Shown one piece after another: positions 9,035 to 14,338 of a DNA stretch of 14,338 nt. Position numbers and translations under genes: made by a program. Origin of the DNA: Gemmatimonadota bacterium (GTDB taxonomy: Bacteria > Orphanbacterota > Orphanbacteria > Orphanbacterales > Orphanbacteraceae). The notes under the pieces are model-generated. The model saw nothing but the letters and a program-made list of their open reading frames with translations. It made no database searches and had not been told where the DNA came from. The DNA is taken from NCBI GenBank assembly GCA_013002425.1, contig JABDJQ010000565.1, positions 1 through 14,338 on the forward strand. Reading direction: 5' to 3'. The number at the start of each line of letters is the position of its first letter. Positions within the stretch are counted from its first letter, which is position 1.

Positions 9035-9078
9035 CCGCGGCCGGCGCGCCCGTCGCGTTCATCACGAGGACTGCACCG

Positions 9079-9801
9079 ATGCCAAGCAAGATCGATACAT
9101 ACGACTTTCAGGAAGGGCGCGTACTCGCCGGCAAGTACGAAGTCGCCGCCAAGCTGGGCAAAGGCTGGGAAGGCGAAGTGTATCGCGTGACCGAGCTCGA
9201 AACCGGCATTCAGCGCGCGGCGAAGTTCTTCTACCCCGAACGGAACGTCAAGAACCGGGCCCTTCGCAAGTACGCCCAGAAACTGCACCGCCTGCAGCAC
9301 GTGCCGATTCTCATGCAGTACGTGACGCCCGAGAAGATCCGCTTTCGCGGCGAGCCGATCTCGTTTCTCGTCTCGGAGTATTACGAAGGGATTCTGCTGA
9401 CCGACATGCTGAAGAGCCGGCGCGGCAAACGCCTCGACCCGTTTCAGGCCGGGCACTTTCTCTACGCGCTCGCCGCCGGCGTCGAGATCCTGCACGACTC
9501 CCGCGAGTATCACGGCGACATTCATTCCGACAACATCATCGTCCAGCGCCACGGCCTGCAGTTCGATCTGAAGCTGATCGACTGCCACTTCCGGCCCGGG
9601 TCCGCCACGATGAACATCCTCGCCGACGTCATCGACCTCGTGAACCTGTTTCATGAAATCGTCGGCGGCCGGAAGCACTACGCCTCGCAGCCGCCCGTCG
9701 TCAAAGAGATCTGCTGCGGCCTCAAACACTCTCTCATCGAAAAGAAATTCCGGAACGCCGGCCAGCTGCGGCGCTTTCTCGAACGGCTCGACTGGAGCTG
9801 A
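9079..9801 (+). CDS. Small protein-kinase-fold protein with non-canonical active site
   Basis: A 240-residue protein, essentially one kinase domain with no membrane helix or sensor. A glycine loop LGKGWEGEVYRV (26-37) precedes the lysine in RAAKFF (Lys49), and a hinge-like VSEYYEGILL follows (98-107). The catalytic loop is YHGDIHSDNIIV (144-155), with Asp147 and Asn152 in place but HGD instead of HRD. The metal-binding Asp168 lies in LIDCH instead of DFG. Only about 15 residues separate it from ADVIDLVNLFHEIVGG, which resembles helix F; no APE motif is seen, so the activation segment is unusually short. All phosphotransfer residues remain, so activity is possible. The HGDxHxxN pattern also recalls aminoglycoside-phosphotransferase-like kinases. 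GAGGA lies eight bases before the ATG. The gene follows the oxidase genes by 44 nt and may share their transcript. Its substrate is unknown. Confidence 0.85.
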   Translation: MPSKIDTYDFQEGRVLAGKYEVAAKLGKGWEGEVYRVTELETGIQRAAKFFYPERNVKNRALRKYAQKLHRLQHVPILMQYVTPEKIRFRGEPISFLVSEYYEGILLTDMLKSRRGKRLDPFQAGHFLYALAAGVEILHDSREYHGDIHSDNIIVQRHGLQFDLKLIDCHFRPGSATMNILADVIDLVNLFHEIVGGRKHYASQPPVVKEICCGLKHSLIEKKFRNAGQLRRFLERLDWS

Positions 9802-9804
9802 GGG

Positions 9805-9842
9805 GGGCGGGGCGTCCGCCACTCAAGACGATCTCCCCGCCC
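9805..9842 (+). terminator. Possible transcription terminator after the kinase gene (GC-rich inverted repeat)
   Basis: GGGCGGGG (9805-9812) is perfectly complementary to CCCCGCCC (9835-9842) with a 22-base loop, just after the stop of the kinase-like gene. No T-run follows, so it is not a textbook intrinsic terminator. Its place at the junction of two functional blocks is the main argument. Confidence 0.3.
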
Positions 9843-9891
9843 GTCGATACATGGCGCATGGAATCCATCAACGGTCTTCTTAGTAGATATC

Positions 9892-9920
9892 TTGTCGATA
9901 CGGAACAAAAGGGATATGGT
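9892..9920 (+). promoter_or_regulatory. Possible promoter for the metal-efflux block
   Basis: TTGTCG (9892-9897) and TATGGT (9915-9920) are separated by 17 bases, acceptable as sigma-70-like -35 and -10 boxes, inside the most AT-rich patch of the window (about 9876-9920). The start codon at 9927 would then lie at or near the transcription start, giving a leaderless mRNA, so a different promoter slightly upstream is also possible. No clear operator dyad was found. Confidence 0.25.
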
Positions 9921-9926
9921 CTTCAC

Positions 9927-10265
9927 ATGCTTCGGACGTTTCTCGCAATCCTCACTCTCTGGGCCCTGCTGGCCAGCCCCGGTGTTTGCCTTGCCGGGCT
10001 CACGGAGCACGTCTGCACGGATGCGCCTGCTGACGAAGTGTCCTGCGGGCATGAAGAGGCGTGCGCGGAGGATCCGTGCGTGGACTCGCCCATTCGGGCC
10101 GACAACGAGCGCAACAAGGTTGTCAAGGCGCTGGCGGCTCCTCTCGAACAATCGAACGCATTCGAAGTCTCTCCGTGGGAATCCGCATCACTCGATACAA
10201 GCCTGCCTCACGAACATCGTCGCTCTCTGCCGGTTCACGAAAGCGACCTTCCGCTCCTCCGCTGA
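9927..10265 (+). CDS. Small secreted Cys/His-rich protein of unknown function, upstream of metal efflux genes
   Basis: I do not recognise a named family. With the start at ATG 9927 the product is 112 residues: a signal peptide (MLRTFLAILTLWALLASPGV, probable cleavage after CLA at 23), then a short region rich in Cys and His (HVC at 28-30, SCGHEEACAEDPC at 39-51), then a variable segment, and a tail ending LPVHESDLPLLR. Cys30, 40, 46 and 51 with His28 and His42 could bind a metal or form two disulfides. The frame opens earlier, at 9858, but that start has no ribosome site and would bury the signal peptide. An AAGGGA lies 13 bases before the chosen ATG, a rather long spacing. It sits 109 nt before the outer-membrane efflux gene, so a periplasmic metal-binding or sensing role is inferred from context only. 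Confidence 0.7.
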   Translation: MLRTFLAILTLWALLASPGVCLAGLTEHVCTDAPADEVSCGHEEACAEDPCVDSPIRADNERNKVVKALAAPLEQSNAFEVSPWESASLDTSLPHEHRRSLPVHESDLPLLR

Positions 10266-10374
10266 TACACGTTTTTGATCGTCACGATTAACCCCGTCAG
10301 GCGCCCGTGCGTCGCCGGGAATCAGTATGTCGCCTGCATTCCTGCCGGCAAAGACGAACAGGAACATTCTCATC

Positions 10375-11739
10375 ATGTTCAATTGGAAACGGGGCGGAAT
10401 GCCCCTTGTTGCCGCATGGCTTGTGGCGTGCCCGCTGTCGCATGCCGCTGCGGATAACACGTCCGGCAACGACAGAGTCGCCGTTCACGAAGTACAAGAC
10501 CCGGTCGGTCGGATCGAGTTCGCGGAACCGACCGGGCCGCTTGCGCTGCATGATGCGCTGGCGCTCGCTCTCGTAAACAGCCCAGCACTCGCAAGATGGT
10601 CGATCGAGATCAAGATCGCCGAGGCCGAAGTGCTGCAGGCCGGGTTTCGACCGAATCCGGAACTGGGAGCGTCGTACGAAAACTTCGGCGGCACGGGTGA
10701 GGTCGGCGGATTCGGAGGCTCCGAGGCTACGATCGCGCTCTCACAGCTCGTCGAACTCGGCGGGAAGCGCACCGCGAGATCCTCCGTGGGACGCGTGACA
10801 CGAGAGGTGGCCGGGTGGGATTACGAGATCGCCCGCATCGACGTGCTCACGGAAACGGCGAACGCGTTCACCGCAGTTCTGGCCGCGCAGGAGCACCTGA
10901 CGCTTGCGAGCGAACTGGCCGAAGTAGCCGAAGACGTGCTGGAGTCCGTGGCGCGCCGCGTCCAGGCGGGAGCGACATCGCCGGTGGAACAGAGTCGAGC
11001 GCGGGTCGAACTGGCTACGAGCCGGGTCGAGGAGACGGCTGCTCGACACGCGCTTCTAGCCGCCCGGATCGCGCTTTCGGCGAACTGGGGTACGGAGAAG
11101 CCGGTGTTCGAGACCGCCGTCGGCAATCTCGAACAGGTGCCTTCGATCCCGCCCCGCGAGGTTCTGCGCGCTGCACTCGAAGAGAGTCCGTCGATCGCGC
11201 GCTGGGCGGCGGAACTCGACAGGCGCGAAGCGGAGCGCGACCTCGCGCGCGCGGAAGGCTCGCTCGACGTTTCGGTCGGTGCCGGTGTCCGCTACTTCAG
11301 CGACACCGACGATGCGGCCTTTCTCGTGGAGCTCGGCATTCCACTTCGGATCTTCGATCGCAACCAGGGCGCGGTGCGGGCCGCCGAACTGCGCGTGAAG
11401 CAGGCGGAGCAGGAGAATCGGGCCGCCTCGACGCGCATGTTGACCCGACTGTTTCGGATACACGAAACCCTCCTCGCGGCCGCGGACGAAGTCGCCGCCC
11501 TTCGCGATATCGCACTTCCCGAAGCCGAGAAAGCCTTCGAAGCCGCCCAGGCAACTTATCTGCGCGGTTCCATCCGGTTTACGGACGTGCTCGACACCGA
11601 GCGCATGCTCTTCGAACTGAGCAGCCGCTATCTGGACGCGCTCGTCCGCTATCACCACACGGTTTCTGAACTGGAACGACTTACGGGAACGCCGATTACA
11701 AGGCCCCCCGGCAATACAGGAGAACTCGACAATGGTTAA
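10375..11739 (+). CDS. czcC: TolC-family outer membrane component of a heavy-metal efflux system (CzcC/CusC-like)
   Basis: A 454-residue outer membrane factor forming the exit duct of a tripartite RND pump. After a signal sequence come two OEP repeats. The first (about 57-235) starts LALHDALALALVNSPALARW and contains the family's FRPNPEL and LSQLVELGGKR segments. The second (about 250-440) starts REVLRAALEESPSIARWAAE and contains LGIPLRIFDRNQGAVRAAE and RGSIRFTDVLDTER. The leader has a good lipobox, LVAC with Cys19, so it is probably a lipoprotein like CusC. A type I site after HAAA (26) is the alternative. I chose the ATG at 10375 because it gives a normal signal peptide with AGGAA about ten bases upstream. 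An in-frame ATG at 10327, also with a purine-rich site, would add 16 residues. The end overlaps the adaptor gene by 8 nt. Confidence 0.9.
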   Translation: MFNWKRGGMPLVAAWLVACPLSHAAADNTSGNDRVAVHEVQDPVGRIEFAEPTGPLALHDALALALVNSPALARWSIEIKIAEAEVLQAGFRPNPELGASYENFGGTGEVGGFGGSEATIALSQLVELGGKRTARSSVGRVTREVAGWDYEIARIDVLTETANAFTAVLAAQEHLTLASELAEVAEDVLESVARRVQAGATSPVEQSRARVELATSRVEETAARHALLAARIALSANWGTEKPVFETAVGNLEQVPSIPPREVLRAALEESPSIARWAAELDRREAERDLARAEGSLDVSVGAGVRYFSDTDDAAFLVELGIPLRIFDRNQGAVRAAELRVKQAEQENRAASTRMLTRLFRIHETLLAAADEVAALRDIALPEAEKAFEAAQATYLRGSIRFTDVLDTERMLFELSSRYLDALVRYHHTVSELERLTGTPITRPPGNTGELDNG

Positions 11740-12778
11740 GCGAATCACATGGAGCGCCTGCCTTTTGTTTTTACTCGCGCTCTTCGCACTCCTGGACGCG
11801 GTTGGCACGTTCAGCGAGGTTTCGGCGGATCAGGACACGCACGAACACTCCGAGGGCGATGGTCACGACCATGCCTCGGAACAGCCGAAGGCCGAGACGC
11901 CGGGTCACGACGACCATGACGACCACAGCGATCACGGCGGCGAAAGCGATGAACACGGCGCGGTGCGCCTCAGCCAGGCGGAGATGGACGAATTCGGCAT
12001 CATTCTCGACGTCGCGGGCCCGGGCACGATCGTAAGCACGCTCGAACTCCCCGGCGAGGTCGTGCCGAACGCGGATCGCCTCGCCCACATCGTGCCCCGC
12101 TTCCCCGGCATCGCAACGGAGGTTCGCGCGCGGATCGGCGATTACGTAAGAAAAGGGGAGGTTCTCGCAATCATCGAAAGCGACGAGAGCCTGGCGCCGT
12201 TCGAAGTGAAGACGCTGATCTCGGGAACCATAATCGCCAAGCACATCACGATGGGCGAGGCGGCGTCGCGCGATCGGGACGCGTTCGTGATCGCGGACCT
12301 TTCGAGCGTCTGGGTCGACGTCACGGTGTACCAGCGCGACCTCGGCATCGTCAAGGTCGGGCAGCAGGCGCAGGTCTTCGTCGGACATCAGCTCGCGCAC
12401 GAAACGGGCACGATCAGCTACATCACGCCGATCGTCGATGAACACTCGCGGACGGCGACCGCGCGACTCGTACTCCCGAATTCCGAGAGCTTCTGGCGGC
12501 CGGGCATGTTCGTCACGGTGGGCGTTACGGTCGAGACGGCGGATGTCCCGGTTGCTGTGCCGGGCACGGCGCTGCAAACGTACGAAGACGTTACGGTGGT
12601 CTTCATCGAAACGGACGAAGGTCTGAAGCCGCAGCCGGTCGTGCTCGGGCGATATCATCAAAACCTGTACGAAGTAGTGGAGGGGCTGCAACCGGGCGAT
12701 CGGTACGTCCGGACCGGCGGATTCACGCTCAAGGCGGAACTCGAAAAAGAAGCGTTCGGCGACGGCCACGCACACTAG
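11732..12778 (+). CDS. czcB: Periplasmic adaptor (membrane fusion protein) of heavy-metal RND efflux, His-rich N-terminus
   Basis: A 348-residue adaptor linking the inner-membrane pump to the outer-membrane channel. Residues 5-25 form a signal or anchor helix. Residues 36-75 are a His/Asp/Glu-rich stretch with nine His, typical of metal-binding leaders in CzcB relatives. The barrel-sandwich (lipoyl) half-motifs are at about 118-149 (RFPGIATEVRARIGDYVRKG) and 158-190 (VKTLISGTIIAKHITMGE). Only about ten residues lie between them, so the usual coiled-coil alpha-hairpin is missing. Beta-barrel and membrane-proximal domains follow (SSVWVDVTVYQRDL, GTISYITPIVDEHSRTATAR, VPVAVPGTAL). The C-terminus ends GDGHAH. 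The start overlaps the end of the outer-membrane gene, with AGGAGA eight bases before it; the pump gene begins 8 nt after the stop. Confidence 0.92.
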   Translation: MVKRITWSACLLFLLALFALLDAVGTFSEVSADQDTHEHSEGDGHDHASEQPKAETPGHDDHDDHSDHGGESDEHGAVRLSQAEMDEFGIILDVAGPGTIVSTLELPGEVVPNADRLAHIVPRFPGIATEVRARIGDYVRKGEVLAIIESDESLAPFEVKTLISGTIIAKHITMGEAASRDRDAFVIADLSSVWVDVTVYQRDLGIVKVGQQAQVFVGHQLAHETGTISYITPIVDEHSRTATARLVLPNSESFWRPGMFVTVGVTVETADVPVAVPGTALQTYEDVTVVFIETDEGLKPQPVVLGRYHQNLYEVVEGLQPGDRYVRTGGFTLKAELEKEAFGDGHAH

Positions 12779-12786
12779 GAGGCGGC

Positions 12787-14338
12787 ATGGAACGCATCAT
12801 TCAGTTCAGCCTGCGCAATCGCCTACTCGTGACGGTTGTCGCGCTTCTTATCATGGGCGCCGGGTACTACGCGTACACGAAGCTCCCCGTAGACGCATTC
12901 CCCGACGTTTCGCCTAACCTCGTGCAGGTCTTCACGGTCACGGAGGGGCTCGCACCGGAGGAAATCGAAAAATTCGTAACCTACCCGGTTGAAATCGCCA
13001 TGACAGGGCTTCCCGGCGTGGAGAAAGTGCGCAGCGTCTCGAACTTCGGCCTCTCCGTAGTCAATGTCTACTTCGAAGACGGCATGGACATTTATTTCGC
13101 GCGCCAGCTCGTCGGAGAACGCTTGCAGGAAGCGCGCGAACAGATTCCGGAGGGATTCGGCGAACCGGAGCTCGGACCGATCTCGACCGGGATGGGCCTC
13201 GTTCTCTTTTACTACCTGGAAGACACGACGGGGGACTACTCGCTTGAAGAACTTCGCACGATGCAGGACTGGATCGTAAAGTTCCACCTCCAGACCGTGC
13301 CCGGCGTGACTGAGGTGCTCGGCATCGGCGGGTTCGAAAAACAGTTTCAGGTCGTCGTACATCCTGAAGAGCTGCAGCGATTCGACGTGACACTCGGCGA
13401 AGTCATCGAGCGCATTCGCGCCAACAACAAAAACGTCGGCGCGCAGTTCATCGAGAAGAACGCGGAAGAATTCGTCGTTCGATCCGTGGGGCTCGCTACG
13501 AACCGGGAGGATCTGCGTTCGATCGTCGTGAAGACGGAAAACGGCAGGCCGGTCTTCCTGCGCGATGTCGCCGATGTAGAGCTGGGCGGCGCAATCCGCC
13601 GCGGACTGCAGACACGAAACGGCGCCGGCGAGGTCGTTTCGGGCATGGTCGTAAAGCTGTTCGGCACGAACTCCTCGACCGTCATCGCCCACGTGGAGGA
13701 ACGGCTGGGCAAGATCAACGACATCCTGCCGGCCGGAGTGCGTATCGTTCCATACTATGAACAGAAGAGCCTCGTGCAGGGAGCCGTGAATACGGTCACG
13801 AGCGCTCTTTTCCAGGGGATCGTACTGGTATCGCTCGTTCTGCTGGTTTTCATGGGCGGGCTGCGGCCGAGCATCGTCGTCGCGATCTCGATTCCATTCT
13901 CCGTGCTGTTTGCGTTTCTTCTCATGGGTCGTGCCGGGATCTCGGCGAACCTGATGTCGCTCGGCGGGCTCGCAATCGCCATCGGCATGATGGTCGACGG
14001 CACGATCGTGATGGTCGAGAACATCGATCGCCATCTTCGAACCGCGAATCCCGGCGAAACACGCACACAGGTAGTCGCACGGGCGTGCGCGGAGGTCGGC
14101 CGCCCGATTCTCTTCGCGATCTCGATCATCATCATCGTGTTTCTGCCGCTGTTTACGCTTCAGGGGGTCGAGGGAAAGACGTTCCGGCCGCTGGCGTATA
14201 CGGTTTCGTTTGCCATGCTCGGGTCGCTGATCTTCGCACTTGCGCTCGCGCCGATGCTCGGCAGTCTCCTCATGCGGGCGCCCGGGCGGAAGCCGGCCTC
14301 GAACGAAGGGCCCGGGGATCTCGGTGGAAGCAGTGAGT
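12787..14338 (+). CDS. czcA: Heavy-metal efflux RND transporter (CzcA/CusA family), 3' partial
   Basis: The first ~517 residues of an inner-membrane RND pump (full length about 1,020-1,060) exporting metal ions by proton antiport; the frame runs off the right edge without a stop. It starts MERIIQFSLRNRLLVTVVAL with helix 1, then KLPVDAFPDVSPNLVQV typical of heavy-metal RND pumps. Porter-domain motifs (ELGPISTGMGLV, PGVTEVLGIGGFEKQFQV) follow, then helices 2-6 from about residue 335. The helix 4 motif is AIGMMVDGTIVMVEN (398-412): Asp404 and Glu411 are kept, but the first Asp of the CzcA-type DFG motif is Ala398, as in CusA. This leans towards Cu/Ag, but the Met triad that defines CusA lies beyond the window, so the metal is undecided. 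AGGAGG overlapping the czcB stop precedes the ATG by four bases. Confidence 0.92.
   Translation, partial: MERIIQFSLRNRLLVTVVALLIMGAGYYAYTKLPVDAFPDVSPNLVQVFTVTEGLAPEEIEKFVTYPVEIAMTGLPGVEKVRSVSNFGLSVVNVYFEDGMDIYFARQLVGERLQEAREQIPEGFGEPELGPISTGMGLVLFYYLEDTTGDYSLEELRTMQDWIVKFHLQTVPGVTEVLGIGGFEKQFQVVVHPEELQRFDVTLGEVIERIRANNKNVGAQFIEKNAEEFVVRSVGLATNREDLRSIVVKTENGRPVFLRDVADVELGGAIRRGLQTRNGAGEVVSGMVVKLFGTNSSTVIAHVEERLGKINDILPAGVRIVPYYEQKSLVQGAVNTVTSALFQGIVLVSLVLLVFMGGLRPSIVVAISIPFSVLFAFLLMGRAGISANLMSLGGLAIAIGMMVDGTIVMVENIDRHLRTANPGETRTQVVARACAEVGRPILFAISIIIIVFLPLFTLQGVEGKTFRPLAYTVSFAMLGSLIFALALAPMLGSLLMRAPGRKPASNEGPGDLGGSSE

Noticed and set aside
8470..9078. Upstream extension of the kinase frame, giving a 443-aa product
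   Set aside because: This part overlaps the second subunit III gene in another frame and is Arg/Ala/His-rich with no domain. A ribosome site and ATG at 9079 fit the kinase domain start.
9843..9901. Direct repeat GTCGATAC at 9843-9850 and 9894-9901, as a possible operator
   Set aside because: The word TCGATAC recurs elsewhere, including inside genes (for example near 9092 and 10192), so the pair is not convincing as a binding site.
10266..10374. Spacer between the small Cys/His protein and the efflux channel gene, inspected for a promoter or terminator
   Set aside because: It holds only a short ATCGT-C-ACGAT dyad, a five-T run without a preceding stem, and a weak imperfect hairpin. None is strong enough to call.
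12823..14034. A 403-codon open frame on the minus strand
   Set aside because: It is antisense to the RND pump gene, whose + frame has clear conserved motifs throughout. Asp/His/Arg-rich shadow composition.

Overview
The window is a GC-rich, densely packed stretch of chromosome. All recognisable genes lie on the + strand. They form two blocks: an aerobic respiratory block (1-9034, with a kinase-like gene ending at 9801) and the start of a heavy-metal efflux block (9927 to the right edge). The gene families point to an aerobic, diderm bacterium that uses Alternative Complex III (ACIII) instead of a bc1 complex and couples it to a caa3-type cytochrome c oxidase. This arrangement is known from Rhodothermus, Bacteroidota, Acidobacteriota, Planctomycetota, Gemmatimonadota, Myxococcota and relatives. 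The sequence alone does not let me choose a phylum.

Respiratory block. It begins inside actC (5' end outside the window) and continues with actD, actE (mono-heme cytochrome c) and actF. A 61-nt spacer carrying a stem-loop follows. Then come a 101-aa one-helix membrane protein, a SCO1/SenC copper chaperone, subunit II with a fused cytochrome c domain (CuA plus CxxCH), subunit I (type A2, YSHPAVY motif), a subunit III with a long His/Glu/Ala-rich insertion, subunit IV and a second subunit III. Spacing is tight (overlaps, 0-20 nt), so these genes are probably co-transcribed. Functionally, ACIII oxidises quinol and passes electrons through its c-type hemes to the cytochrome c domain of subunit II, then CuA, heme a and heme a3-CuB. 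SCO supplies copper to CuA. A 240-aa protein-kinase-fold gene with a non-canonical active site (HGD and DCH) follows 44 nt later.

Junction (9802-9926). This holds a GC-rich inverted repeat and the most AT-rich patch of the window. It is the most likely transcriptional break.

Metal block. A small secreted Cys/His-rich protein of unknown function is followed by a CzcCBA/CusCBA-like tripartite RND efflux system: a TolC-family outer-membrane lipoprotein, a periplasmic adaptor with a His-rich N-terminus but no room for the usual alpha-hairpin, and the first ~517 residues of the RND pump. The pump's transmembrane motif resembles the Cu/Ag (CusA) subgroup more than CzcA, but its metal-binding residues lie beyond the window.

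Most of the window belongs to known families. The least explained parts are the kinase-like protein attached to the oxidase operon, the insertion in subunit III, and the small Cys/His-rich secreted protein ahead of the efflux genes. No RNA genes, CRISPR arrays, insertion sequences or long repeats were seen, and no stretch over 300 bases lacks a gene.
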